Shown: positions 51,840 through 64,000 of the stretch, one piece after another
Layout: each line of letters begins with the position of its first letter
How positions within the stretch are numbered: the first letter of the stretch is position 1
Position numbers and translations under genes: made by a program
Notes under the pieces: model-generated
Databases searched by the model: none
Told to the model about the DNA's origin: nothing
What the model saw: the letters and a program-made list of their open reading frames with translations, nothing else
Assembly: GCA_023014335.1 (NCBI GenBank)
Contig: JAECYW010000010.1
Coordinates: forward strand, 868,001 to 932,000
DNA from: Galerina marginata
Lineage: Eukaryota; Basidiomycota; Agaricomycetes; Agaricales; Galerinaceae
Direction: 5' to 3'
DNA length: 64,000 bases

Positions 51840-53243
51840 AACTGGGGGACCCCCCGACTATAATAGAACATCCTAGAATCCCGCCCCATTTCCTGGCGAC
51901 GCCGCCACAGGCGCATTGACACTAGACCAGACGTGACCTGATATGAATCGGCGCGCCCATTATCATTCAACGTTAATTAAATAAATAAAATCATACGCAT
52001 GAACGCATTAGCGTTCTTATGAATGAACTGCGCGACTTTGGACCGCTGGCATGACACGGAATAATTGAACGTGCGTCCGAGTAGCTACGCTCATCTCCAA
52101 GCGATTACCCAAATGAACAGACGGGATGCAAGTCATGGGTTTAATAAAGTTGGCGTGAACGCGGTGAATGTGAAATCATAAATTCGGAAAAACAAAGGGG
52201 CATCCCCCAACGTGCTGGCAGTCAAGTAAATGAATGACAGTGAATGAACGCCGTCGGCCCTTGTTGATGTTACTCATTGAAGGTATCACATTGCCTTGAG
52301 TGATAACAAGCTCGCGATTTGTTCAGACTTCCAAAGTATGAGTGTGTTCAATGTTCAATTCAATTCATCCCAAGCTAAAGCCCAAAATACACAGTAGAAA
52401 GCCGCCAAGAGTGCGTAAAGTAGGGTAGTAGTTGCGTATTGTACGGTATCGGGGTCGAGGTAAAGTAAAAAAAAGTATGGCACAGGAAAAAGGTAAGGTG
52501 ATTAGGTACAGTGGGTAATGAAAGGGGTAGGGTAGATGGTACAGAGCGGAATGGAATAACTTGAAGGAATAACGGGTAAAAGTACATACAAACACAACAC
52601 CGAAAACCGGACAGTGGGAGGTATTACACGTGCGATGGAGCCCAAAAGGAAACAAGCGGGAATCGGATGGTCGTCGCGAGGATGGGACGGACGGGCTGAA
52701 GAAGAGGCGACGCGGCTGCTTTTGGGTTGTGGGTTGGGACGATGACATAATCGTAGGCGCAGATAAAGATAAGAACAGGAGATATCGATCGATGGGTATC
52801 GTCGTACTGATGAGGGTATGCCAATGCTGTTTGCTGATGGGTCGTATGCATGAAAAACAATGTTCGTTATCGTTATCGTCGCCGTCGCCCGTCCGTCCGA
52901 CGCCATCCGCGTCCCTAAAAAAAACCAAGAGAGGAAGAAGCCAGAGCGAGAATCATGAGGGTATGTCGATGCCATGCGAGTAACGATGCGCGATGCGATG
53001 CAGACAGACAAGTCGATGGGAGGATGAGGATGATGTTGTGCGAGAACAGGAAAGCGCGAGAGCAGTGCGAAACAGAAATAATGAATAAGAACCGTGTCGA
53101 TGCGAAGAAAATCCGGATGAAGATGCCCAAAATGCCGATGTGAATGAGAATGCCGATGGAGAGATGCCAATGATGAGGATGCCTATGCGATGCAAAAGAG
53201 AAATGAAAAAGAAGAGAGCAGAGTGAGACAGGAAGCAGGCCGA
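51840..53243. other. Gene-poor tract with CAT/ATG-rich low-complexity part
   Basis: From about 52.6 to 53.2 kb the sequence consists largely of repeated words such as gatgcgatgc, gaatgagaatgccgatgg and gcc(a)atgatgagg. The long open frames there on the minus strand (52502-53170 and neighbours) are a product of this simple composition and overlap in several frames. The part next to 53243 is probably the 3' UTR of the ECL-like gene. Confidence 0.5.
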
Positions 53244-54716
53244 TCACGGCGATAACCTCGATGGCGCAAACAAAAACAGGCGCTTCCGCTCCTCGAACAC
53301 CTCAACCTCAACCTCGACCTCCTTCTCCTGACCATTGACTACTTGCTTCTCCATCTTCTTCACCTTCTTCGGTGGGATGGGCATGATTTCGTAGGTCTTG
53401 ACATTGTCATAAGACCATGATCGTGCTAATGGCAGATTGGGTCAATGCAAGAACAATAGGAAATACTGAGAAACACGTACTGTTCTCCACGATCGGGCAT
53501 TTGGGCCGCGAGAGGGCACTGTCGCATCGCTCAGTGTCGTCGTCGCTGTCACTGGTGACTGAAAGAGGGCTGCGCACGCTCCGGCGCGAGCTCGCTGAGG
53601 TAGGGACCGCTCCAACCACTGGAGAGAGATCCCGCTGGATGCGTTGTACTCGCTGTGCACCTTGAGCTTGACATCAGGTACCAGGAGCTTGCCCTGGGCA
53701 CCAGGATGGCACAAGCGATCGCTCGCGCTTGGGCGAGAGGGGGAGGGAGTGGACGGATGAGGGGGATGCGGGAGTGGCGGGAACATGGTTGTTGTAGAGC
53801 GACATGCGAGACTCGGAGCGGCGGATGAAGCTCTGGGAGAACTTGTTGATCATCTCGTCGGATGCAGAGCGCATGGCTGCTGCTGGGGCAGATGCAAGCG
53901 CCGAGGTTGAGGCGTAGGCCTTGCGGGATGAATGGCGGTGGGAGGATGCGGAGAAAGAGCCGGAGGCCTTTGATGAAGTGTCGCGGTGGAAGGGATCGGT
54001 GGGTGATTTTGGGGCGGTGAAGCTGTAGACGGTGGAGCGCCATGCGTTGGATCCGTCGGTCCATCCTGGGATGGGTTTGCGGGGTTCCTGTGCGGGGCGG
54101 TACTTTCCTACCTGGGGCTTCGCTGGGGGTGGACAGAGGGAGGTAATGAGACGGCCAGCCATCATGATGCCGCTGTTGTATTCTGGAGCAGGGCTCTGGA
54201 GCAGGGCTCGTCGAATGTGGGTGGGGGTGGAGGCAGCGGGGGAAAGTTGTACATGGCGATGAGCTTGTCGAGAGACGACATGGCTGTGGGGGGTGATTGG
54301 GAAGCGGATGAGCGATCGCTGTCGGTCTCGCTGCTGCTGCTGAAAGAGGCCTTCTTCGAGGCATTGATGGGTGCATCTGCGCGGGGCTCCTCCTGAGCGG
54401 GATCCAGGGGCGCCTGGCGACGGCGGGTGTTGAGATCGGCGAACTGGCACTCGTCTGAGCAGTAGAGGGGTATGGGGCCCTGGTCGATGACCGTGCGCTG
54501 CTTTGTGAGAACGGGGGGCGCGGGGGCTTTGACTGTGCCGTTGTGGCGAAGACGACCTGTGCCATTGACGAGGCCGCCGGTCTTGCCCTTTGTGCGACGG
54601 GGGGATGAAGGCGGGGGCGGGGGAAGCTGCTGGTGGACGACGGGGACGGTGATGGTATAGCGCTTGGGGACGATCTGCCTGTCGCAGGCGGGACACCAAG
54701 CTACGTCAAAGTCCAT
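53244..54716 (-). CDS. ECL-type lifespan regulatory factor homologue (zinc-binding)
   Basis: Resembles the fungal ECL1/2/3 family of small zinc-binding proteins that extend chronological lifespan in fission yeast; basidiomycete members are longer. The N-terminus MDFDVAWCPACDRQIVPKRY and later GPIPLYCSDECQFADL supply the C-x2-C and C-x3-C zinc ligands. Other family parts are LIAMYNFPPLPPPPP, EYNSGIMMAGRL, RKPIPGWTDGSNAWRSTVYS, ASSRRSVRSPLSVTSDSDDD and the C-terminal SWSYDNVKTYEIMPIPPKKV...RKRLFLFAP, which lies beyond an intron (gtacgtg...cattag). Frame is lost at about 54190, where a 13-bp unit is duplicated, and again between 53600 and 53680. The ATG at 54716 is preferred over an in-frame ATG at 54749 because a TATA-like element lies only 12 nt above the latter. 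As written the gene is interrupted; this may be an indel error or a broken allele. Confidence 0.75.
54184..54209. repeat. 13-bp tandem duplication inside the ECL-like gene
   Basis: TGGAGCAGGGCTC occurs twice head to tail. Removing both copies (26 bp) restores the frame from PPPTFDE directly to EYNSGIMMA; a single copy does not. Confidence 0.8.
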
Positions 54717-54767
54717 GGTTGTTGAATCGAGGGAAGAAAAGAAAGGCATTGGTGGGTTGGTTATAAA
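54717..54767 (-). promoter_or_regulatory. Putative core promoter of the ECL-like gene
   Basis: On the coding strand TTTATAA (54761-54767) is followed by a CT-rich leader (CCTTTCTTTTCTTCCCTCG) and CAACAACC before the ATG at 54716. The arrangement matches that seen ahead of the TCP11/SOK1 gene. Confidence 0.4.
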
Positions 54768-57700
54768 CACAACAACGGGCCACCACGCCCTGGATCTCAG
54801 ATCTGTCCATATCGGGCGAATCCCATATGCGCCACATTCAATTCCAACAATTCGTCCCGGGTCCCGGCTCTATTCCCCAACAGGTAGCCGAGGGCCCCGC
54901 GGTTTCCTGCCTGTGTTTATGCCCGCCCCCGCCCTGCACCGAATCTCGTCCGAGCTTATTACCTCACCGGCATCCCCCGTGTTTATCCGCCAACTCTCCG
55001 TTCCGCGGTCCGTATTGCCCTCCCCCTCCGAATCAACTGCTCGCGTTCCGTCTACTGTCATACCCCGCATCGCCCAGCTACCTCACCTCCCACATACCCC
55101 GTGTCTACATATAGCGCCAACCAATCCTGCACCCTTCCATACATCACGGCCATCCTCCTCACTCCCGATAACATCGACCCTCCGAGTCATCGACGTCACC
55201 ACCACCATCGTCGGATTCTCTGATACCACGGCTCCGCTCCCCTCCAATGCCCGCATTATTTAAATCTATCTCATGATACTTCTCATTATAGCCGTTTTAT
55301 CTAGCATATGCGTCCTTATAACCTCCACTAGCCTACACACACACCTCAAAATATCAAGAGACCGGCTTCCAGACACCTCCGCCACCAGACCAACAATCCT
55401 GCGAAATCACGAAACCCCATTGCCCACGCGTCCGACGCCATCATCATCAACACACCAACGACATTCAACAGTTGCAACCGCCCTCCCGTGAAATCAAGAA
55501 ATCAACAAGATCAAGCAATCATCCAAACGTATGTTTACTTCATCTTGCCCCATCTAATCTTAACATGCAATGACATGCATGTATCCTTACATTATCATCT
55601 ACGCAGCCAGAGGTAAATCACCCCAACGTTTGTCTGTCCAAAGCGCTGATGTCGCTCCCATATCTCCACATGCCTACTGATTTAAGAGATTAGACCTACG
55701 TCAACGTGGCTTTATTATCTTTTTGCCTATTATGTGTATTCGCCCTGCACACCCACGACTTGGGTCTCGGGTTTCGTCACTAACCGCTCGAGCACGTCGA
55801 TCCATCCGCTTTTCCGACTCCCTCCACCCATTTTCTCTCGATTTATCAGCCTCGCACCCTCGCCGGGCCTCCTTTTCATTTCCCAGCCACCCATTCCCCC
55901 ATGCCCACCTGCTCTGCTGTCGGGCACGCGTCATGACGTGCATGTGCCCACCTGCTCCCCGCTTTGCTTTGCGCGCCACGAAATCTCTTGCCTTTTTTGT
56001 CCATTGCAAGCCTATCCTTAGCTCTCGGATGACAAGTCTCGGAGCCTGAGCCATTCCTTAATGTACCACCGCCCATAGAGCGCGCAGCAGCTTACGGTCC
56101 CTTTTTCTTTTTTTTCTTCCCGGCCTTTGGCCCCTCTCGCTGTCTGTTCAGTGGCTTCGCGGTGGCTTAATTTAATAATACTATCGATTCCGGCTCGAAC
56201 TTGGTATCAACGCGGAGCCGGTGCATGCTTTTTCAATGCAACTGGAACCAATAGCTGCCTCCTCTGCGGGCGGCGTATTAATATCACTTCATTTTTACCG
56301 GCGTGTGTATTCGAGAGTGCTACGTAACACCTTCCCCGCGTCCACCCCAGGTCGCGTGTTCAACTTCCCCCGCCTTGTCCGTACGCGTCGCCCCCAGAAG
56401 CGCATCGAAACCCGCAATCGCTAGGGCCCTGTAACACTCGAGCGCTGACCCTATCCATACGATCAACAATCCAATATTTATGATCTTATTGTTGAGGCAT
56501 TTACCTACCTTGGTATCTATGGTGAACCGAGGCCCTTACTTACCCGACGCGGGTCGTTGTCGCGACCCGGAGGCAAAACGGAAGTGGCCCCTCGGCCTCG
56601 GTTGTTCATTGTCCTTGCATGGGCCCTCTCCGGTGATCATGAATGGCCTCGCTTCGCTTCTCTGGCCATCGAAGCTCGCATTCTCTGAATTCTTTCGTCC
56701 TCGTTTTCGTTTTGATTCTATCCTGTTTTCTTCTGTTCTATCTATTCCAGATTTCGTTCCGTCTGGATTGCTACCATCTGACCAGTTATGTATAACCCAT
56801 GTATGGATAATAAATACATTGTTGCCATCTCGTTCTCAGCTTCCCCTGGCTTCCCGTCACGGTCTGGTCCTGGGGCGTCTCGGGTTGGCCAGTAAAAATA
56901 CTACACGGACTAGATTACTCCGAGCCCCTAATGCCCAAGTATGGATGCCTATTCTAAATGTAGTCCTATCTGCATATGTCAGCGATGTAGTGTGTAGGGC
57001 CATATCATTTTCATTTGACGAAATCGAAACGCTTTGGTTTTGATGGAGACGCGACGGTAGATAATTATGCCGGTAGCTGATAGCTCGACGCCTAGCTAGC
57101 GCGCAGCTGTCGCGTCCTAAAATAATACTGTTATGCATCACTTTAGCGGGGTATTCTGCCAATGCCCAACTCCAGCGCCTTGGGACGAGAGCGATGGTAT
57201 ACTCTGATGAGCAATACTCGACGGATGGTTGCGCTGGTAGCTGTTAGCTCGAGGTGAGCGGCTGTTCGTCCTGAAATATTAATAACACAGATATTCCTGT
57301 TGCGCAAATGCTTAATAGCGGCGCGTAGCCTGGTCGACGCCAGCGCCTTGGTTCGTAGCGCTGAGGTCAATTGGTAGACGAATGAGAGGGAGCCGCTAAG
57401 CGCGTATCATAGCACCTAACTAACTAACTCTGCGCTAGTGGCATATTTTGGGTGCGTCCATTCGCCTTGGACTCGGACTCGGAGGAAGACGGTCTACCCG
57501 CAAGTAGTTTAGCCAAAGCTTAAGCTCAATGGAACTGTAAGCTACTTATATGAACGAACGCAGTGCTTGGGGTTTTAATACCAAGGACTTGAAGAACGCC
57601 CCATGGACAATGGCTCAGAGTATGAACGCCACTCACCCCGCCGGAGGTGGAGGAGAAGGACCAATCGGAAGAGAGGGTGTTATCTGACATCCGCACGGCA

Positions 57701-60700
57701 GACGGCATCAACAAGCATAGAGCAGGAGGCATGGGCATGGGCATAGCACGGACACGGTGTGTGGCATGGTAACGCGCGGGGAAGTTCAAGGGGAAGGGGG
57801 TGGGGAACTCAACATCAGGACCTGTAACAGCTCGCAAGGGGGGGGTCGTAAATGTTATGACGAGGTGCCATGGACGTCGGATACCCACGGACAATGACAT
57901 CGGTCGCCCACGCGCACGCGCCCAAGGAGGCGAAGAAGCAGACGACGTTTGTTAAATTTGAGAGGGGCAGAGAGGGGTAGGATATGGGGAAAGGGCACGT
58001 CAGGACGTTGATTGGACCGTTACCGTAAGATTAAAGGAATTTTAGAGTTATTTTTGAGAAAGGCCGCGGGGTTTGCGTCGACGTCGACGGCGCGCCATGG
58101 GAAGGTTCTGCACTTCATGTGCGACGTGCGTGGGGGAGAAATTATACGTGAATAATGTTGCGAAGGCACTGAGCAGCCCAGTCAGCATAGCCGGTGAGCA
58201 AGCTGGGGTTATTTAAATAAAACAAGGTTTTTACAATCAAATTGAAGAGTATCAGCATTTTTTTGTCGTCGGTCTCTAGAAGCAGGCGAGATCTATAAGA
58301 CAGTCTTTATTTTAATACTGGAAAAAAGAAGGCAATTAAAATAGACAGGCCTTGGAGAATATGAAGGGGGAGATCTTATTTCCTGACATATCGGAGCAGG
58401 TTGCGCTACTGAATGATCATGACGGGGCCTGCGCATGGACGGCGATCTCGACTTTTGGCAGCGTCAATCCTCTCTGTATTTGTGCACGTCGTGGACGAAG
58501 ACGACCTCCGAGGATGGCGACGGGTCGCCGGAGCGGTCGGGCCGTTTCCACGGCGAGTGCGAGCGCACGCGAGCGTCGTTTGAGTCGGTCCTGCAACAGG
58601 GTGTGGCGTAGTTTTGATGCGCCGGCGGCCTCCAGATGTTCATCAATCTAGGTCCATTTAATAACCTTACCTGCTGAGAGCGTACCAATATTTGGACGAA
58701 TAGATTCCTTTGCAGGTTCCCCGGAGGCTAAATTTTAAAGAGGTAAGGTCGTTGATCATCAATTATGGCTTAGGTTAGCATCAGTCCCTATCAATCCGCC
58801 ATGCGACGATATCCTCTTGGGGCTTCAGTTTTTTTTTTTGTGGTGATAATAGCTGGACACCGCGGTACGCACTTTTCCTTCGCGTATTTCATTCGGTGAC
58901 ACTCTTATTTCCAAGATTTTCTGACCATCTCCGAAGGTGATCAAGAGGCTGAAAGGCATTGACGGAGAATTCTCGCCACCAGTGACCATACCCATGCGGC
59001 CGAAAGGTAAAAGGTCGAATATTCATCGCAAGAGCACAGCTTAACCGAAGTGAGCCGGAAAACACTCCAACCGCAAGGGTCGCTATCTAACCTGTCGGGT
59101 CCGAATGTACTTACGCGTTTGTAGGAAGAGAATTTTCAGGCTCAAATACCGGCGTGGAATTTCTATGGAGCTTGGGAATTGTTGAAGAAGACGACCAAGG
59201 GAAACTACCGAGGGCGCCAAATGCGGGACCGTGAATATAAATAGCACCCTCTCGTGGTTTTGTAAATGCCCGATGTGCTCGTATTCTCTGGTAATAAAAA
59301 TAGGAAAAAAGTGTAGAATATGGCTGAAATATGACACTGGTAAAGTTTCCCCGCCGTGGGCGCTGGCAGCTGTGTTCTTCGTGACTTTGCACGGCTGTCC
59401 GATTATCGCCTTGAGACCTCTCCAGCATCATCAAGCGCTCTGGGAAATTATCGTAATCACTTGAAATGCTTTAGAAATAGAAATGCCTCAAGCGACCCAT
59501 CCATATACTATTAAACCCACAGTGGCAGTAAACATCAGGAGCTCCGACCTGGAACCGTGGGTGTCGCGTAAATAATAAGCAAACGAGGGATTCGGCTTTC
59601 GCCTCTAGATCTGCAGTACGCTCCTACTGCTTAAGCGACATGGCATTTCCCGAAGGTCAAGTCAGCAATAATCCCGGTCATAGATCCATAGATGATACGA
59701 ATCAGGAAATTTATCCTGTGCTGGGTCTCACCCTTCCAGTGCCGGACTAATAGTAGCGATTTTCGAGTACGTATTACCTTTCGTATTATGGGGTAAGTAT
59801 AACCGACTGCGCATGCGTCGCGTGTACAAATTATATCTGTGATATGCGAGTCTGGCATTCACATTTTTATACGAAGTTTCGCCGTGCTGACCTCTGGTGG
59901 GACTTAGGTAGCCCTGGGTTATAAAATGGATCATTTAGCTCAACTGCCCAATTGCCACCGCGCACTTATGGCTATGGTGGGATAAGTCTGCCATTTATGC
60001 CACTCGCTTGGCACAGGACTAGGTGCTCTATTATTAGTCCGACCTCTATCGCTAAGGTCGGCAAAAAGAGGTATACGTGCTATTCAAAATACATAGAAGA
60101 GGTGCATTTTCTTGCCAGTGAACATTCGACGGCACGCAAAGAAATCGGACACTTGCTCGGAGAAGGCATCGGATCAGCGGATCGGAACCTCGGGTGCTGG
60201 GTGGATCAATTCATTGAGATTTGAAAATAGCGGAACGAAGGTAGACTCGGAAATACTTCGAGGAGCCTAGGTTTACTGAACCTTCGTCTCTTGATTTTTC
60301 TTCAGTTAAATCACGGGAGATCCAGACATGCTGGCAGTAATTTCCGGTTTATTCTCCTACTGGACTACCCCACATCATGTACAGCCAGTGATACAGGTTA
60401 CCCCACACTTTTGTAACGTTGTGGTCGGATCCTAGCAGCATGTGGATGCCCGTGGAGGCTCTGCTTCCCTATGCTCGCATTTGATCACGGGCCCTTAATG
60501 ATTTTCCAATCGGGCTAGCATGATGATAAGCGCCCACTATTGGGCAATCAGCATCCTGGACGCATTTCTACGAGAACTTGTGCCAAGTAGTCTAAACGCA
60601 GTGCTAATCATGAAAGGACTTCGAAATACCGGGACAAGAGGACACACAATAGCTACGTCACGAGGTGTGTCCCGGTGGACACATACCACCATTAATCGGG

Positions 60701-63700
60701 ATAAAGGCTTTCTGTCATGGAAAACAACAGCATTGAAACAACAAGGTGACAGATTATTGGTATTATAGTTTGAATTGAAGTACTCCTCATGCGCCCACAG
60801 CTTTCGACATTTGGATATCCCAACATCCCAACGCCGACTCCGTCAATTCATTTGTAAGCTCTGTCAATTGTCTCTATGGACATCAAGAGACTCGGCCTCG
60901 GGATTGATCCACTTTAACGTAGCCCCGCAAATCTGCCAACGCTGAGTACCAGCTGTCCCGAATTTGGGACGTAGTGGGAATTACCACCCCGCATTGAGGC
61001 ACCCTTCTTGAGCTCTAATTCCCCAGATCAGCGCCTATAGACGCACACAACAATACCTACTCCGCGGAGACAACTTGTTCCTGGAATATAACGTGCGTTG
61101 TTATTGATGGCCTCCGTGGAGTACAGGCTCTTAATATGGCTTGCATACCCCCGCAGGCTAGAGTGCTCATCCCGAGCCCGAGGGGTCATGAATGATTCGG
61201 CAAGGGGCAAAACAAATGCCCGTTGGATCATAATTCATGTATAGTTGAAGAATACCGGTTTAAAATCTCGCCGGATGCATAGCGTCAGGCGATTAGGCAG
61301 GAATGAAGCGACCTGTTAGGCCCGCCTCGAAAAAGCACCAAATATCAATGGAATTTAGTCACCTGCTAACATTGATACTGTACACTTCCTTCCACCCTTC
61401 ACCACACTACAAGTAGAAGTCGGGATTCAACCGCGCCGTTCAGAAATCATAAGTTATCGGCGCGGTGAATGCTATGATGACAACTGTGCTGCAAGCGAAA
61501 TAGAAGAAATTAAGAAGCCACGGATTGTATCAAGGCTGTCCTTCGGCCGTCCCAATGCAAGGCACAATCAGGTCTGGCCATTCAGCCGATATCTTCGCGT
61601 GGGGTATGTATGCTTAGCGCAAATAATTGTCGGCTCGCTAGGAGAGGAGAGATGCAATCAGACGATTCTTCAACTAAAATTTAAAGCTCGAGAGCCAGCC
61701 GCCCAAGTCGGCGCACGATTTTCGTATTGGTTTTTTCAAAAGGAGTGATTGATGCTCTAGTGCACCTAAGTACAAGGTTTTCCTCGGACTTGCGCCCTAG
61801 GCCTCTGGTGATGAAAAGCTGATGCTAGATGGGATTTGGCCCTTTGGTGAATTATTAACCAAGATGCATGCACACTGCGCACCATGTCCGTATTTTACAC
61901 TTCATTTTATCGTTTAGTTTGGCATGGGAGAGGGTACTTCTCATACCCGTCGGAGAACGGCAGTCACTGGATATTAGGTACAGATTAGATTGATACCGGT
62001 GGAATGGGTGGGAAACGAATCCTTGGGAAAGAGACTGGACAAAGTACTATTGGTGAGAATCGGAGATTCTGACACAAAACCGGACCAGTATTGGCGTGCC
62101 CTGTCTTTGTTCCTAGTCACGAATAAACCGGAGAAATTCCTCTCCCCGTCATGGTACTTCGAGCAAGGCGGCTCGATTTCTTTCGTGGGCTCGCAGACGC
62201 ATCATCTGTTACATTGATAGAGTGCGAAGAACATACTACCCGTCTCGGAAAGCCACGCGTGCTTGTAGGCTGTGCGTGGGTCCTTTGCCGAAAGTTCTCG
62301 CTCCAATTAGACGATACGAGGTATTCCCCACTACGTACCGACGCTTTGGTTTGCATATGGGATGGCGCATCCTTCTTTTTAGAGAATTATCAAGGGTATG
62401 CCCGTCCCGTATTCTTATTACACCCATGCCTTCACGAAGACCCACGGCATTTGGTTCCTGTAGGATAAGACCAGAAGTTTTCCTTTTACTTGGAAGTTGC
62501 GTGGGCTACTTTATCTTTTTGTCATTCATGATCAAGGGCATGAAGAACGTCATTGGCTTTTGATACTTTAATTTTCCTGCTTGTGAAGTATGAGTTATCA
62601 TACATATGGGGCTGTTTATTTCTGCGCCAGCCAAAAACATAATCTTGCAGCAGCTTTCCTCGATCCTTGCGAGACTGTTCCTGGTCATAATGTGTTTATC
62701 CAGTCTATGATAATTTGGGGTACGACGAACTTTACAGGAAACCACTGGCAGATTGCGACCGGGATTAGAGAAGGCGAATGACTGACGCGGAAATTAAGTC
62801 CATGCTTCCTGTTGGGACTGAAGCGGTGGTCCAATAACGCTCAGGCTTTACTTTCTAAACCCAAAGCTTACTGGCCTGATTTTTAAGACCAACTTACGAC
62901 CGTCAAAAAAAAATCCAGCGGCTTACTGCCTTAGCCACGGTCATTCTTAAACCCGCCGTTATCATAGGAACGAGGGCCAGTAAATCCTGAAGGAACTCCG
63001 ATGTATAAGCATTTTTCAAAACCCTAGAAGCTAAATGCTTCCACATTATTACTGCACGATGCTCATGTATGGGCATATGCCAAGCCGTCGGTCCCAGTTT
63101 CCGTCTTCCGAGTTATCACATAACCCAAACCCAAGCATTACACGTCTGATCGTCGAAGTTGGATCGTCGTGATTGCGGCGCTAATGACCACGGAACGTAG
63201 GGTGAGTGAGTGCAATAGGATGTGGTCTCGAAGATAGTCCAGACTTTGCCTTTCTTTGACCCTCGGAGGAGATAAGATAGGAATGTTAATGATCCGTGGG
63301 AGTTAATTTTGATCCAACACGACAGCCAATGACAATATGCAAGGCGAACTGCTCGAACATCTACTGCCGCCACTTGGCCGCCACCTGATCTGCCCCCAAC
63401 GCGTCGTTGTACGCGTTATCTTTTATCCCATTCCTTTTCAACCAGAGAACTCGCCTTCGATTGAGACTAGACGCAATGTGTGGATTTACGTCAAGAGAAC
63501 GACAGGAAGAATTCTGGGGTTCCACCCACAAAGGTCAGTGGCCACGGCTCGTTGGAATGCTCTTTCTTGTATGATGGACTTCGAAGGCCGACGCTGATCA
63601 TGATGAGCATGGATTGGAATCACATAAGGCTACATAGTTATTCCAGTTCGGAAGCTATCGAACATCTCGACTCCCGTTTCTACCCGAAGTTGAAGTGCTG

Positions 63701-64000
63701 GTCCAGTACGCAACTGCATTTACGCTTCATTGCTTCCTCCTTTCTGATGGAGGAGACGCCTTCGTTCAACGCTTTTCGGAGCCAATCTTTATTATCTGCG
63801 TTATTACCACACTCAGAACTCTCCTGGTCCTGGGTTACTTTGTGCCAGCGAGCTGTATTCCAGATACCACTCTCCTTCCGGTGTTAGCTCCTGATCCAAG
63901 AAACAGAAATCAATTCTAAAATAAGTCTGGTGCTTACGCCTATTCTAAATTCATCACACCAAAACTCAAAATCTCTCCAGCACAATTGGAGCCTTGACCA
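54768..64000. other. Gene-poor region at the right end
   Basis: About 9 kb with no gene I can support. The first kilobase or two is very C/T-rich on the plus strand, consistent with a long upstream region of the ECL-like gene, and accounts for the open frame at 54664-55263. Frames at 58352-58651, 59952-60224, 62151-62563 and 63480-63887 have no motif or splice chain. Composition past 58 kb is even and featureless. I looked for LTR ends, polymerase and transposase motifs and saw none. A diverged tandem repeat is annotated separately. Confidence 0.5.
57052..57360. repeat. Diverged tandem duplication, two units of about 140 bp
   Basis: Unit 1 (about 57052-57190) and unit 2 (about 57219-57360) share, in the same order, GGTAGCTG(A/T)TAGCTCGA, GC(A/G)GCTGT-CGTCCT(A/G)AAATA, CTGTT.TGC..(A/T)A...T..(T)AGCGG and CCAGCGCCTTGG. 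Spacing between matching blocks is about 163-168 bp, so the copies have small indels. No coding potential seen in either. Confidence 0.65.

Noticed and set aside
52502..53170. 222-codon minus-strand frame rich in His, Ser and Ile
   Set aside because: Product of CAT/ATG simple repeats; several overlapping frames are equally open, and it lies in the presumed 3' UTR.
53549..54699. Long overlapping minus-strand open frames (338 and 341 codons)
   Set aside because: They are alternate frames over the GC-rich ECL-like gene; only parts of one of them belong to the gene.
54664..55263. 199-codon plus-strand frame
   Set aside because: Starts inside the ECL-like gene antisense and runs through its C/T-rich promoter; Pro/Ser composition follows from base bias.
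57052..57360. Possible tRNA pair in the tandem repeat
   Set aside because: No GGTTCGAAT-type B box or cloverleaf pairing could be found.
42437..64000. Search for LTR, LINE or DNA transposon in the gene-poor parts
   Set aside because: No reverse-transcriptase, integrase or transposase motif and no clear terminal repeats were seen.

Overview
The window reads as nuclear DNA of a filamentous basidiomycete, most likely an agaricomycete. Genes are cut by many short introns of about 45-75 nt with GT..AG ends. A DUF6533 seven-helix protein, a basidiomycete-type ECL lifespan-factor homologue and a RAX1-like RGS protein fit that lineage, as do housekeeping genes for vacuolar, secretory and tubulin functions. 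Nothing looks bacterial or organellar. I found no tRNA or rRNA gene, CRISPR array or intact transposon.

Layout. 0.6-2.5 kb (+): RAX1-like RGS membrane protein. 3.2-5.0 kb (-): amidohydrolase of the cytosine-deaminase type. 5.0-7.7 kb: no gene I can support. 7.7-18.4 kb: three minus-strand genes in a row, TCP11/SOK1-domain protein, V-ATPase subunit B and tubulin cofactor D. 18.7-20.3 kb (+): BUD22, divergent from cofactor D across about 260 bp. 20.6-21.3 kb (-): small protein with a MYND-like Cys cluster. 23.2-28.4 kb (+): sugar-porter MFS transporter, then a PP2C phosphatase. 29.7-31.8 kb (-): NUDCD1 homologue. 32.7-34.5 kb (+): DUF6533 protein. 34.7-35.6 kb (-): decayed piece of the splicing-factor gene RSE1/SF3B3. 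36.0-37.5 kb (+): coiled-coil protein. 37.9-42.4 kb (-): ERV46 then VPS45. 42.4-53.2 kb and 54.7-64.0 kb are gene-poor and hold only one recognisable gene between them, the ECL-like zinc protein at 53.2-54.7 kb (-).

The genes do not form a pathway. Several concern membrane traffic and organelles (VPS45, ERV46, V-ATPase B), the cytoskeleton (cofactor D, NUDCD1, RAX1-like polarity protein) and signalling (PP2C, TCP11/SOK1, RGS). This is ordinary core-genome content, not a metabolite cluster or defence island.

The most unusual observations are two consecutive 8-nt microexons followed by a GC-AG intron in the transporter, a start codon that forms its own exon in the phosphatase, the RSE1 relic, and a recurrent pattern of one-base frame breaks inside otherwise well-conserved genes that looks more like indel error in the assembly than real decay. 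I saw no convincing novel multi-gene system. Exon boundaries were traced by eye from splice signals and remembered family conservation, and all homology statements are by recognition, not search.
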